DNA of 64,000 nt from JASHPR01 sp963833885 (GCA_963833885.1 CAWHZU010000024.1:114484-178483); one strand, 5' to 3'; counted from the stretch's first letter, positions 26,471 to 34,174 are shown. Program-made: numbers and translations. The notes: generated by a model from the sequence alone, not told the origin.

Positions 26471-27085
26471 CTACTCGCCCTCTTCCTTGCTGGCGGTCGG
26501 CTTGCCGAGCCGGCCGGTGATGTAAGCCTCTATGGTCGGCCCGATCCAGCTGGCCACCTCGGATCTGCTCGCCGAAGCGAACGGCTCCATGCGGATCACG
26601 TAGCGGGCCCAGGCCGCGCCGAGCAACTGGGACGACACCAGCGCCGTGGTCCTGGCCGCGGCCTCCCCGCCGCTGCCCGGCGCGCGGGCCCACACCCGCT
26701 CGGTGATGAACTCGCGCACGGCGCGCGCCACCTCGGGCGAACTCGACACCGCCTGGGTGAGCGTCACGAACGGCTTCCCCGGCTCGTCCGTGCCCTCCTC
26801 CCACTGGGCCAGGAACCGGTCGACGATGCGGGCGCCGTCGAGGTCGGCGCCCCGGGCCTGGGTCTGCACCGCGCGCGGGTCAGCCGGCAGGTCGAGGCAG
26901 GCCACGAACAGGCCGGCCTTGTCGGCGAAGTAGTGGTAGACGAGCGCGGGATCGACGTGGGCGCGCCGGGCCACCTGCCGGACCGTGGCCGCGGTGTAAC
27001 CGCGCTCGCCGAACTCGGCCCGCGCGGCGTCGAGGATCTCCGCCCGGGTATCGGCTCCGCCCGGCCGCCGCCCAGCCCGGCTCAC
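26471..27085 (-). CDS. TetR family transcriptional regulator
   Basis: 204 residues from the GTG at 27085. The N-terminal HTH reads RAEILDAARAEFGERGYTAATVRQVARRAHVDPALVYHYFADKAGLF, a textbook TetR domain (about 13-60); the C-terminal ligand-binding part is unassigned, though it resembles the TetR_C group with a long ERVW helix. It lies between the two paralogous membrane-protein genes, which carry matching palindromes, so it is a reasonable candidate for their repressor. A 44-bp duplication of its own start region lies just upstream and creates a short coupled leader ORF. Confidence 0.88.
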   Translation of the reverse strand: MSRAGRRPGGADTRAEILDAARAEFGERGYTAATVRQVARRAHVDPALVYHYFADKAGLFVACLDLPADPRAVQTQARGADLDGARIVDRFLAQWEEGTDEPGKPFVTLTQAVSSSPEVARAVREFITERVWARAPGSGGEAAARTTALVSSQLLGAAWARYVIRMEPFASASRSEVASWIGPTIEAYITGRLGKPTASKEEGE

Positions 27086-27139
27086 GAGTTCCCGGCCCGG
27101 GTATCGGCTGCGCCGGGCCGCCGCCCAGCCCGGCTCACG
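27043..27139. repeat. 44-bp tandem direct repeat at the TetR start
   Basis: 27043-27086 and 27096-27139 match at 42 of 44 positions. The first copy contains the TetR GTG start; the second contains the same GTG out of frame. The 53-bp offset makes the second copy an upstream leader ORF instead of an N-terminal extension. Confidence 0.85.
27082..27138 (-). CDS. Possible 18-residue leader ORF upstream of TetR
   Basis: GTG at 27138 reads 18 codons (VSRAGRRPGAADTRAGNS) to a TGA at 27082-27084, which overlaps the TetR GTG as GTGA. It arises from the tandem repeat and repeats the first residues of TetR. It could couple or dampen TetR translation, or be an accident. Confidence 0.3.
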   Translation of the reverse strand: MSRAGRRPGAADTRAGNS

Positions 27140-27240
27140 GGGTCCCCGGCCAGGGCGACGTCATCACATGCCGTGCTACCATCGTCACGCAACGTGTCGA
27201 CATCATCACACGCCGTATTGGCACCCAGATTTCGGCACCC

Positions 27241-27264
27241 GTGAATTGGAGTGTCATAATTCAC
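27241..27264. promoter_or_regulatory. Palindrome GTGAATT-N10-AATTCAC (copy 2)
   Basis: The same 7+7 arms as at 25911, with a spacer longer by one base, two bases before the ATG pair at 27267/27270. The flanking sequences (TGTCATAATTCACCA then ATGGATTCT) are also conserved, so promoter and start were duplicated with the gene. Confidence 0.55.
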
Positions 27265-27266
27265 CA

Positions 27267-27833
27267 ATGATGGATTCTACTCAGGCTGCAGGAGGGCCAC
27301 AGGCCCTGCGGGGGGGCTCAGCTGGAACGCGCGAGGGCAGCACACCCGCGCGTGAATCCGAGACCCGCCAGAGAATCACGGCGCGCCTTAGGCGCATAGT
27401 CCTCGGCGCGATGGTGCTGGTTCTCGTCCAGTCAGCGATCGGCATGTACGTGAACCTCTACGTGACGATCCCGCTGAAACACCCGGGCGCGAACCCGCCC
27501 TTCTCCAATTATCTCGGCGGATCAACGCACAGCCTTGCCTGGGCGCTGGCACATGGCTCGCGCCAACTGGTGGTCCACGCCGTGCTCGGGCTTGCGCTCG
27601 CGGTGCTGGTGATCGGCGTCGCGGTCTACGCCATACGGCTGCGCCGCTGGGTGATCGCGATCCTGTCGGTGGTCGGCGGGCTGATGGTGATCTTGGCTGG
27701 CTTCAAGGGCCTGAGCTTCCTGGACTTCCAGAACAACAGCAGCTCGATATTCATGGCCCTGCTCGCGTTCGGCTCCCTTGCCTGCTACGCGGCGATTCTC
27801 TACCTGCTGACCACACGACCGCAGTCGCAGTAA
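27267..27833 (+). CDS. Four-helix membrane protein, paralogue 2
   Basis: 188 residues from the first of two adjacent ATGs (27267); the frame is open back to 27168 without coding character. Same plan as the protein at 25939: a charged N-terminus (about 1-45, longer here), four membrane helices and a short tail. The conserved blocks include SAIGMYVNLYV, AHGSRQLVVHAVLGLALAVLVIGVAVYAIRL and SFLDFQNN. Function unknown. No Shine-Dalgarno. It converges on a MarR gene nine bases away. Confidence 0.75.
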   Translation: MMDSTQAAGGPQALRGGSAGTREGSTPARESETRQRITARLRRIVLGAMVLVLVQSAIGMYVNLYVTIPLKHPGANPPFSNYLGGSTHSLAWALAHGSRQLVVHAVLGLALAVLVIGVAVYAIRLRRWVIAILSVVGGLMVILAGFKGLSFLDFQNNSSSIFMALLAFGSLACYAAILYLLTTRPQSQ

Positions 27834-27842
27834 CCGCTAGGG

Positions 27843-28397
27843 TTATGCGCCCCTGGATTCGGGCGCCGGGGATGCGTCGAACGGCGCAAGCAGGATCCGC
27901 AGCAGCGACGCGAGCTCGCGCCGCTGGCCGCGATCGAGACCGGTCAGCAGCACGCGCTCGCTGCGCAGCAGGTCCTCGAGGGCTGCGTCCACAACGGCCC
28001 GGCCACGCGCGGTCAGCGTGACCAGCACGCCGCGCTTGTCCTGCGGGTCGGGGTGCCTGCTGACGAGGCCGGTCTCGGTCAGGCGGTCGATCCGGTTCGT
28101 CATCGTGCCCGAGGTCACCAGCGTGGCGCGCAGCAGCGCGCCCGGGCTCAGCTGGTAGGGCGGGCCCTGCCGGCGCAGCGCCGAAAGAACGTCGAACTCC
28201 CAGGCCTGCAGGCCGTGCGAGGCGAACGCCGTCGTCCGCGCCCGGTCCAGGTGCTTGGCCAGCCTGGACACCCGGCTGAGCACCTGGAGCGGCTCGACAT
28301 CAAGGTCGGGGCGCTCGGCATGCCACTGTGTGGCGAGCTCGTCGACCTCGTCGCGCAGTTCCCCCTCGCCGCGCGGCTCTCGCGATCCTGGCCCCAT
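27843..28397 (-). CDS. MarR family transcriptional regulator
   Basis: 184 residues from the ATG at 28397. The winged helix spans about 60-135: GLQAWEFDVLSALRRQGPPYQLSPGALLRATLVTSGTMTNRIDRL followed by the wing HPDPQDKRGVLVTLTARG. The N-terminal helix (VDELATQWHAERPDLDVEPLQVLSRV) is that of actinobacterial MarR proteins linked to the operator motif CTTGACGTCAAG. That exact palindrome occurs 16 bp before the start, so autoregulation is likely. Target genes beyond itself are not evident. Confidence 0.9.
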   Translation of the reverse strand: MGPGSREPRGEGELRDEVDELATQWHAERPDLDVEPLQVLSRVSRLAKHLDRARTTAFASHGLQAWEFDVLSALRRQGPPYQLSPGALLRATLVTSGTMTNRIDRLTETGLVSRHPDPQDKRGVLVTLTARGRAVVDAALEDLLRSERVLLTGLDRGQRRELASLLRILLAPFDASPAPESRGA

Positions 28398-28412
28398 CCA
28401 GCCAGTCTATCT

Positions 28413-28424
28413 CTTGACGTCAAG
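28413..28424. promoter_or_regulatory. Perfect palindrome CTTGACGTCAAG, MarR operator
   Basis: A 12-bp perfect palindrome in the 33-bp gap between MarR and the downstream TetR gene, 16 bp before the MarR ATG. It includes a TTGACG -35-like hexamer on both strands. The motif matches the operator type known for this MarR subgroup in actinobacteria. Confidence 0.65.
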
Positions 28425-28430
28425 ATTTTC

Positions 28431-29096
28431 CTACGCGCCGTTCTCGCGCAGCCGCCGCGTGGCCTCCGGGGATAGCTGAGGCTTGGGATCAAGCTGGGAA
28501 AGTCCGTTCCAGGCCAGGTTCACCAGGTGCGCCGCAACCTCCTCGAGTTCCGGCTTGCGCGCGTCCAGCCACCACTGGCCGGTGAACGCGACCATCCCGA
28601 CGAGCATCTGCGCATAGAGCGGCGCGAGCTTTGGGTCGTAGCCGCGTTCCTTGAGCACGTCGCCGAGGATGTACTCGACCTGGTTGGCGATGTCGCTGAT
28701 CAGGCTGGCGAAGGTACCGGAGCCGGACGACGGGTTCGAGTCGCGCACCAGGATCCGGAAGCCGTCGGAGTTGTCCTGGATGTACCTGAGCAGTTCGACG
28801 GCGGCGACCTCAAACTTCTCCGTGGTGTTGTCCTCGCCAGCGAGCAGCCGGGTTGCCATCGCGATGAAGCGCTCGACCTCTCGGTCGACGACGACGGCGT
28901 AGAGCCCTTCCTTCCCGCCGAAGTGCTCGTAGACGACGGGCTTGGAGACGTCAGCCCTGGCGGCGATCTCCTCGATCGAGGTGCCGTCCAGGCCGCGCTC
29001 GGCGAACAGCCGACGGGAAATGTCGAGCAGCTGCTCTCGGCGCTCTTTGCCGGTCATTCTCCTGCGACCCGAGCCTGACGGGGGCTGGCTTGTCAC
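28431..29096 (-). CDS. TetR family regulator, FasR-like
   Basis: 221 residues from the ATG at 29096. HTH residues about 18-65: RREQLLDISRRLFAERGLDGTSIEEIAARADVSKPVVYEHFGGKEGLY. The C-terminal part (LVGMVAFTGQWWLDARKPELEEVAAHLVNLAWNGL) resembles the mycobacterial regulator of fatty acid synthase genes FasR and its relatives. It follows an acyl-CoA desaturase on the same strand 28 bp downstream, so control of membrane fatty-acid desaturation is the natural reading. Direct repeats before the desaturase may be its binding sites. Confidence 0.87.
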   Translation of the reverse strand: MTSQPPSGSGRRRMTGKERREQLLDISRRLFAERGLDGTSIEEIAARADVSKPVVYEHFGGKEGLYAVVVDREVERFIAMATRLLAGEDNTTEKFEVAAVELLRYIQDNSDGFRILVRDSNPSSGSGTFASLISDIANQVEYILGDVLKERGYDPKLAPLYAQMLVGMVAFTGQWWLDARKPELEEVAAHLVNLAWNGLSQLDPKPQLSPEATRRLRENGA

Positions 29097-29124
29097 TGAC
29101 CCATCATGTCAACCGGCCGGCTAG

Positions 29125-30171
29125 TCAGCCAATCGCGCGGGTCACGGCCCGCTTGGTCATGGAGCCGAGCTTCCTCGAGCTGCCGGTCTGCTTCCCGGTA
29201 AGCCTGGCCTCGTCCGGCCAGCGGACGTCGTAGACCCAGCCCAGTTTCTCGGCTACCCAGATGAGCCGGGCGGCGATGTCGATCTGTCCCTTGAGCACCC
29301 CGTGCCTCGCGCACGTCGGGTCGGCGTGGTGCAGGTTGTGCCAGGACTCGCCGAAGGAAAGGATCGCCAGCCAGTTCACGTTCCGCGACCTGTCCCTGAC
29401 CTCGAACTCCTCCTTGCCGAACGTGTGGCAGATCGAGTTGATCGACCAAGTCACGTGGTGCAGGAACGCGACGCGGACCAGGCTGGCCCAGAAGAACGCG
29501 ATGACCGCCCCCTGCCAGGACCACGTCCACAGGCCGCCGATCAAGGCGGGTGCCAGCAGCGAGACGGCCACCAGCCAGGGGAACCACCGGGAGATCTTGA
29601 CAATGTCGTCGTCGGCGAGCCAGTCCGGGCAGAACTTCTCCTGCGAGGTGCGGTTGGTGTCAAACAGCCAGCCGATGTGGGCGAAGCCCAGGCCCTTGGT
29701 CAGCGCCTTCCAGTCGGTGCCGTACCGCCAGGGCGAGTGCGGGTCGCCTTCCTTGTCGCTGTACTTGTGATGCCTGCGGTGATCGGCGACCCAGGTGAGC
29801 AGCGGTCCCTCGATGGCCAGCGTGCCGGCGACCGCGAGCGCGATCTTGAACCCGCGGGTCGCTTTGAACGAGCCGTGGGTGAAGTAGCGGTGGAAGCCCA
29901 TGCTGATCCCGAGCCCCGAGATCGCGTAGAACACCACGGCGATCACGACTTCGCGCCAGCCGAGGCCCCAGCCCCAGGCCAGCGGGACCGCGGCGAGCAA
30001 CGCGAGCATCGGCACCGCGACGAAGACGCCGGTCAGGACTCGCTCGAAGGTGCCGTTCGGTTCCGGGTCGATCTCCGGCAGGGCGGCCCGGCCATTGACG
30101 GGCAGTGCCGCCGTTGGCGGCGGGGCTAGCGTGGCGCTGCCCGGGGTGTTGGTGTCTGCGGTGGTGGTCAC
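29125..30171 (-). CDS. Acyl-CoA / fatty acid delta-9 desaturase
   Basis: 348 residues from the GTG at 30171, which has GCGAGGA five bases upstream; the frame is open to 30222. The membrane di-iron histidine boxes are complete: HRYFTH (box 1), HRRHHKYSD (box 2) and SWHNLHHADP (box 3). Four hydrophobic helices fit the usual fold. It introduces a cis double bond into acyl-CoA or acyl chains at the membrane. The C-terminus is basic (SSRKLGSMTKRAVTRAI). The gene forms a likely operon with the FasR-like regulator. Confidence 0.94.
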   Translation of the reverse strand: MTTTADTNTPGSATLAPPPTAALPVNGRAALPEIDPEPNGTFERVLTGVFVAVPMLALLAAVPLAWGWGLGWREVVIAVVFYAISGLGISMGFHRYFTHGSFKATRGFKIALAVAGTLAIEGPLLTWVADHRRHHKYSDKEGDPHSPWRYGTDWKALTKGLGFAHIGWLFDTNRTSQEKFCPDWLADDDIVKISRWFPWLVAVSLLAPALIGGLWTWSWQGAVIAFFWASLVRVAFLHHVTWSINSICHTFGKEEFEVRDRSRNVNWLAILSFGESWHNLHHADPTCARHGVLKGQIDIAARLIWVAEKLGWVYDVRWPDEARLTGKQTGSSRKLGSMTKRAVTRAIG

Positions 30172-30251
30172 TGTGTCCTCGCTCAGCGTTGGGTTTGCGG
30201 CCAGTCGTTGAGCGCTCCGCACGTACCGGGTCTAGGGCAATGCAAATACGC

Positions 30252-30281
30252 TTACGTAACCGTAGGCTACGCTACCGTAGG
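30252..30281. promoter_or_regulatory. Two direct repeats TACG-N2-ACCGTAGG before the desaturase
   Basis: 30252-30266 and 30267-30281 match at 12 of 15 positions; each is itself nearly palindromic around TACGxxxCCGTA. They lie about 80-120 bp upstream of the desaturase start, in a region AT-richer than its surroundings. This is a plausible TetR-type operator pair for the FasR-like regulator. The rest of the 290-bp gap (30172-30461) shows no gene. Confidence 0.5.
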
Positions 30282-30415
30282 TAGTGCAAGTACCTGGGCA
30301 AACTTTTCGGAACTTGTGGTGAAGGTCACGCCCGCAGGAACTCGGGCTAAGCGTGAAGGGGTGACCCTACCCAGAATCAAGACGCCTATGCGGCAGCCGC
30401 GCTTTTGGTCATCGC

Positions 30416-30434
30416 CGCGGGCCGGGAGCCCGCG
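30416..30434 (-). terminator. Hairpin downstream of tRNA-Gln
   Basis: CGCGGGC (30416-30422) pairs perfectly with GCCCGCG (30428-30434) over a five-base loop, 28 bp beyond the 3' end of the minus-strand tRNA. No U-tract, so the call is tentative. Confidence 0.4.
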
Positions 30435-30461
30435 CTTCGGGCCAGGACGCGAACCCAGTGT

Positions 30462-30533
30462 TCCGGCGCCTGGACTCGAACCAGGATTGCCCAGGTCCAA
30501 GGCCTGGTGGGTTGCCAATTACCCTACGCCGGA
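30462..30533 (-). tRNA. tRNA-Gln (anticodon TTG)
   Basis: 72 bases without encoded CCA. The acceptor arms TCCGGCG and CGCCGGA pair perfectly; the T arm has GGTTCGAGTC; the anticodon stem CCAGG/CCTGG closes the loop CCTTGGA with TTG at positions 34-36. The D arm contains GGTAATTGGCAA. The position beside glmU is the normal one in actinobacteria. Confidence 0.95.
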
Positions 30534-30586
30534 GCAAGGTGGCAGAACATCGTCTGCCGCCAGGCTACGAACCACGATACCGAGTG

Positions 30587-31474
30587 TCAGACCCAGGTCT
30601 CAGGTCCTGGCATGGCGGATTGGCCCGAATTTTCAAGGCCGGCCATCGCGGCTGTTGCCCAACCCTCGATCTGGCGATAGAGGGCGCTACCGCGCAGGAC
30701 GTCGATGCGCAGGCAGCCGTGGTAGTCGCCGCCGGTGTTCTTCCGTACGGTTTTTGGGTTGTGCCGCTTGAGTGTCGGCCGCCGGAACTGAGTTGGGTGG
30801 GCCTGCGTCACGTCGAGCCAGAATCGCTGCGCCGCTTCGACGTCGGCGGTCTCGTGGATCTGCAGGCGGTAGACAAACCCCTCGCGCTCGACTCCGGCCG
30901 CTTCGAGGAAGCGCAGGAAGAATCTGATCAGTCTTGGGTCGCTGTTCATGAAGGCGACTCGGTCGGTTCGGCGATAGGGCTTGTTTTTGACGCCCTCGCA
31001 CCAGTACGCGATCGCGCCAGCGATGAGGATCTCGCGGTCGTTGAGCTGGCCGATCTGGGCGGCGGCAGTCGCAGAAATGGCCTTTCGCTCGGCTTCGCGG
31101 AGGGGACCCTCGACGGCCCAGTACTTGCGGACCCCATCGGCCGACCGCTTGCGGGATTCTTCGTAGCTGAGGCCCGGCGGGCGGGGCATGTCTCTGACCC
31201 AAAGTGAGACGGAGCTTTTGGATACTCCTAGTTCGGCGACGATTTCCTCGTAGTCAAGGCCCTGTTCTCGCAGGTCCCTGGCCTTGGCCCGGAGGTCGTC
31301 TTTGGCGTTGGGGCGCCAAGTCCACGGCTGCGGCGGCTCACCGCGGAGCACCTCGTTCAGGGTCCAATTGCTGGTGATGGCGAGCAACTCCTTGATCTCG
31401 CGGCGGGACTTGCCCGCGCGGCGGAGTGCAATTGCCTGCTCGCGTAACTCGATTAATGCTGCTCTATTTCTCAT
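30587..31474 (-). CDS. HTH protein with homing-endonuclease-like C-terminal domain
   Basis: 295 residues from the ATG at 31474. Residues about 1-45 hold a resolvase-like HTH (LRRAGKSRREIKELLAI), and 60-95 a second one (LREQGLDYEEIVAELGVSKSSVSLWVRD). The C-terminal 150 residues (AGAIAYWCEGVKNKPYRRTDRVAFMNSDPRLIRFFLRFLEAAGV, then YRLQIHETADVEAAQRFW and KTVRKNTGGDYHGCLRIDV) have the alpha-beta rhythm and spacing of LAGLIDADG-type endonuclease domains, though without that literal motif. Similar proteins are widespread in actinobacteria. It ends 53 bp upstream of tRNA-Gln on the same strand. It may be a domesticated homing endonuclease or a DNA-binding regulator; I cannot decide. Confidence 0.7.
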   Translation of the reverse strand: MRNRAALIELREQAIALRRAGKSRREIKELLAITSNWTLNEVLRGEPPQPWTWRPNAKDDLRAKARDLREQGLDYEEIVAELGVSKSSVSLWVRDMPRPPGLSYEESRKRSADGVRKYWAVEGPLREAERKAISATAAAQIGQLNDREILIAGAIAYWCEGVKNKPYRRTDRVAFMNSDPRLIRFFLRFLEAAGVEREGFVYRLQIHETADVEAAQRFWLDVTQAHPTQFRRPTLKRHNPKTVRKNTGGDYHGCLRIDVLRGSALYRQIEGWATAAMAGLENSGQSAMPGPETWV

Positions 31475-31484
31475 ATTCGAATAT
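31473..31484. promoter_or_regulatory. Palindrome ATATTCGAATAT at the start of the HTH-endonuclease gene
   Basis: A perfect 12-bp palindrome overlapping the ATG (31472-31474), in a short AT-rich patch. Binding here by the encoded HTH protein would block its own transcription or translation. Confidence 0.4.
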
Positions 31485-31722
31485 TAGAGCTAGCCACCGA
31501 CAAAACGGCCTGCCCGATGCGGACTCGTTGGCGGCGCGTGGGTGCGCGCGGATTTACGATCCGCTCCGCCGCAGGTGATAGAGCGCACAGATGAGGCCAT
31601 GGCGGAACCTGCCGGGCAGCCGGGCGGTATCCTGCGAGGGTCGGGAGCGTGAACTGTCCCGGGGGAGTGCACCAGCGGGTGTCAGCCCGGGTGCCTGCAG
31701 CGATACCGAGGAGCCGAGCCGA

Positions 31723-32757
31723 GTGAGCCTGAGCGGTCCGGCCGCCGTAATCATCCTTGCGGCGGGTGAGGGCACCCGAATGAGGAACCAGACGCCCAAG
31801 GTGCTGAACCAGGTGTGCGGCCGGAGCATGCTGGGGCATGTCATCGCCGCTTCCAGGGAGCTCACGCCGGGGCGTCTCATCGTCGTGACGGGGCATGGCC
31901 GCGACAAGGTCACCGCGCACCTGGCCGAGCACGCCGCCGATGCCGAGATCGTGGTCCAGGACCGGCGCGGCGGGACCGGGCACGCGGTGCGGGTGGTCAT
32001 CGAGGCTCTCGGCCTGATCCACGGCACGGTGGTCGTGACCTACGCCGACACGCCGCTGCTGCGCGGAAGCACGCTCAACGAGCTCGTCGCGGCGCACCGG
32101 GCGCAGGACGCGGCGGTCACCGTCCTCACCGCCAGGCTGGACGAGCCGAAGGGCTACGGCCGGATCATCAGGGACGCCGACGGCGCGTTTACCGGCATCG
32201 TCGAGGAATCGGACGCGACCCCCGAGCAGCGGGCCATCACCGAGATCAATTCGGGCATGTACGCGTTCGACGGCGACCTGCTCGCCGACACGGTCAAGCG
32301 CGTGCCGACCGACAATGCCAAGGGCGAGGAGTACCTGACCGACGTCGTGTCGATCCTGCGCGGCGACGGCTACCCGGTGGCGACGGCCGCGTGCGCCGAT
32401 CCCCAAGAGGTACTGGGCGTGAACGACCAGGCGCAGCTGGCCTGGGCACGGCGGGTGCTCAACGAGCGGCTGCTCGACGACTGGATGCGGGCCGGGGTGA
32501 CGATCGTCGACCCGGCGAGCACCTGGATCGATGTGGGCGTCACGCTCGAGCCCGGGGTCTACCTCGGCCCGTCGACCCAGCTTGAAGGCAACACCGCGGT
32601 CGCTGCCGGGGCGAAGGTCGGCCCCGGCTGCATGCTGCGGGACACCACGGTCGCCGCGGGCGCAACCGTGGTCAACTCGGTCTGTGAATCAGCGGTTATC
32701 GGACCCGGCGTGACCGTCGGGCCGTTTGCTCATCTGAGCGGAGGACGAACCCCGTAG
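31723..32757 (+). CDS. glmU: GlmU lacking most of the acetyltransferase domain (UDP-GlcNAc pyrophosphorylase)
   Basis: 344 residues from the GTG at 31723, versus about 455-490 for full GlmU. The N-terminal nucleotidyltransferase is complete: VIILAAGEGTRMRNQTPKVLNQV, DRRGGTGHAV, VTYADTPLL, GYGRIIRD and EINSGMYAF. The left-handed beta-helix starts (VGVTLEPGVYLGPSTQLEGNT, VGPGCMLRDTTV) but ends at VGPFAHLSGGRTP, just where RPG and the acetyl-CoA and glucosamine-phosphate site residues should follow. prs starts 17 bp downstream, leaving no room for a frameshifted remainder, so about 120-150 codons are deleted. It can make UDP-GlcNAc from GlcNAc-1-P but probably cannot acetylate glucosamine-1-P. 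Confidence 0.92.
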   Translation: MSLSGPAAVIILAAGEGTRMRNQTPKVLNQVCGRSMLGHVIAASRELTPGRLIVVTGHGRDKVTAHLAEHAADAEIVVQDRRGGTGHAVRVVIEALGLIHGTVVVTYADTPLLRGSTLNELVAAHRAQDAAVTVLTARLDEPKGYGRIIRDADGAFTGIVEESDATPEQRAITEINSGMYAFDGDLLADTVKRVPTDNAKGEEYLTDVVSILRGDGYPVATAACADPQEVLGVNDQAQLAWARRVLNERLLDDWMRAGVTIVDPASTWIDVGVTLEPGVYLGPSTQLEGNTAVAAGAKVGPGCMLRDTTVAAGATVVNSVCESAVIGPGVTVGPFAHLSGGRTP

Positions 32758-32773
32758 TGAGAGGTCGGGACCT

Positions 32774-33751
32774 GTGACCAGCATTACCGCCGCCAACCAG
32801 AAGAAGCTGCTACTACTTTCCGGCCGATCCCACCCAGAGCTCACCGACGAGATCGCCGCCTGCCTAGGCGTCGAGCCCACTCCTACCACGCTGTACGACT
32901 TCGCCAACGGGGAGATCTTCGTTCGGTTCCTCGAGTCCGTGCGAGGCTGCGACGCGTTCGTGCTGCAGAGCCACACCGCGCCGATCAACCACTGGATCAT
33001 GGAGCAGCTGATCATGGTGGACGCGCTCAAGCGCGCGTCGGCCAAGCGGATCACCGTGGTCGCCCCGTTCTTCGGTTACGCGCGCCAGGACAAGAAGAGC
33101 CGCGGCAGGGAGCCGATCTCGGCCCGGCTCATCGCTGACTTGTTCCTCACCGCGGGCGCGGACCGGATCATGGCTGTGGACCTGCACACCGCGCAGATCC
33201 AGGGCTTCTTCGACGGCCCGGTCGACCACCTGTTCGCGCTGCCGATCCTGGCCTCTTATATAGAGGACAAGCTCGACACCAGCCGGGTTACCGTGGTGGC
33301 GCCGGACGCCGGGCGGGTGCGCGTCTGTGAACGGTGGACCGACCGGCTCGGCTGCCCGCTGGCGATCATCCACAAGCGGCGTGATCCAGACGTCGCGAAC
33401 CAGGTCAAGGTCCTCGAGGTGGTCGGCCAGGTCGACGGCCGGACCTGCATCATCGTGGACGACATGATCGACACCGGTTCCACGATCGTGAACGCCGTCG
33501 ACGCGCTGTTCAACCAGGGTGCCGCGCAGGTGATCGTCACCGCCACGCACGGGGTGCTGTCCGGGCCCGCGGTCGACCTGCTGAAGAACTCCAGGATCAG
33601 CGAGCTGATCGTCACCAACACGCTGCCGATCCCGAACGAGAAGCGGTTCGACAAGCTCACCGTGCTCTCGATCGCGCCGCTGATCGCCAGGGCGATCAGC
33701 GAGGTGTTCAGTGACGGATCGGTGACCAGCCTGTTCGACGGCCAGAGCTGA
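32774..33751 (+). CDS. prs: Ribose-phosphate pyrophosphokinase
   Basis: 325 residues from the GTG at 32774, with GAGAGG upstream. Class I PRPP synthetase features: LLLLSGRSHPELTDEIAACLG, FANGEIFVRFLESVRGCDAFVLQS, the ATP loop GYARQDKKSRGREPISARLIADL, DLHTAQIQGFF, and the PRPP loop IIVDDMIDTGSTIVNA. It makes PRPP for nucleotide, histidine and cell-wall arabinan synthesis. It follows truncated glmU in the standard glmU-prs order. Confidence 0.97.
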   Translation: MTSITAANQKKLLLLSGRSHPELTDEIAACLGVEPTPTTLYDFANGEIFVRFLESVRGCDAFVLQSHTAPINHWIMEQLIMVDALKRASAKRITVVAPFFGYARQDKKSRGREPISARLIADLFLTAGADRIMAVDLHTAQIQGFFDGPVDHLFALPILASYIEDKLDTSRVTVVAPDAGRVRVCERWTDRLGCPLAIIHKRRDPDVANQVKVLEVVGQVDGRTCIIVDDMIDTGSTIVNAVDALFNQGAAQVIVTATHGVLSGPAVDLLKNSRISELIVTNTLPIPNEKRFDKLTVLSIAPLIARAISEVFSDGSVTSLFDGQS

Positions 33752-33802
33752 CCGGTACCGCCTGCCGGTTGGCCAAACGCCACCCGGTGAGCCGGAGGTG
33801 AC

Positions 33803-33840
33803 CGCTGGCCCCGCCCCCCAACCTCGAAGGGAGGCCAGCG
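33803..33840 (+). terminator. Hairpin after prs
   Basis: CGCTGGCC (33803-33810) pairs with GGCCAGCG (33833-33840); the 22-base loop contains a C-run and GGGA that could extend the stem. It lies about 50 bp after the prs stop. No U-tract. Confidence 0.35.
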
Positions 33841-33944
33841 ACCACCAGCTGTACCGCCCTCGGACTGCGCCCCCGTGAGCCGGTCCAAGGACACCCGCGA
33901 TGCTGCTTGCATCTCTTCGGCCGCAGGAGGAGGAGATTCCTGCG

Positions 33945-34010
33945 GTGAGCGGGGAGCAGGAGCAGCGCGACCACCTCAAGGATGATCGCGCAGTGTTTCG
34001 TCCTGCTTGA
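33945..34010 (+). CDS. Possible small ORF (21 aa) with perfect Shine-Dalgarno
   Basis: AGGAGGAGGAG at 33925-33935 is followed nine bases later by GTG, and 21 codons end in TGA at 34010. The product is Gln/Asp/Arg-rich and unlike anything I know. It could be a leader peptide for the SARP gene or chance. Confidence 0.22.
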   Translation: MSGEQEQRDHLKDDRAVFRPA

Positions 34011-34174
34011 GTACCGATTACGGCTATCCTGCCGATCGGCGACCCCAGCGTGGCGGCGTGCTATTACGTCATGATTGAGTAATGGTTAAGGCGTCGTTCG
34101 CTCGGCGCCGATCCGTCGGCGACGCGGATGGGTCCTGCGGAATGGCGGGGACTGGCGGGCCCGGACGGGGATGC

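Larger units (their letters stand above)
33752..34174. other. Intergenic region between prs and the SARP gene
   Basis: 423 bp. It holds a hairpin (33803-33840), a perfect AGGAGGAGG followed by a 21-codon open frame (33945-34010), and an AT-richer stretch with TACGTCATGATTGAGTAATGG just before the first possible start (34082) of the regulator. No other gene seen. Confidence 0.5.

Noticed and set aside
31723..32773. Frameshift as the cause of the short GlmU
   Set aside because: Only 17 bp separate its stop from prs, so no acetyltransferase sequence remains in any frame.
33803..33840. 6C RNA (C-rich loop hairpins)
   Set aside because: Only one stem with a C-run; the second hairpin of that RNA is not present.
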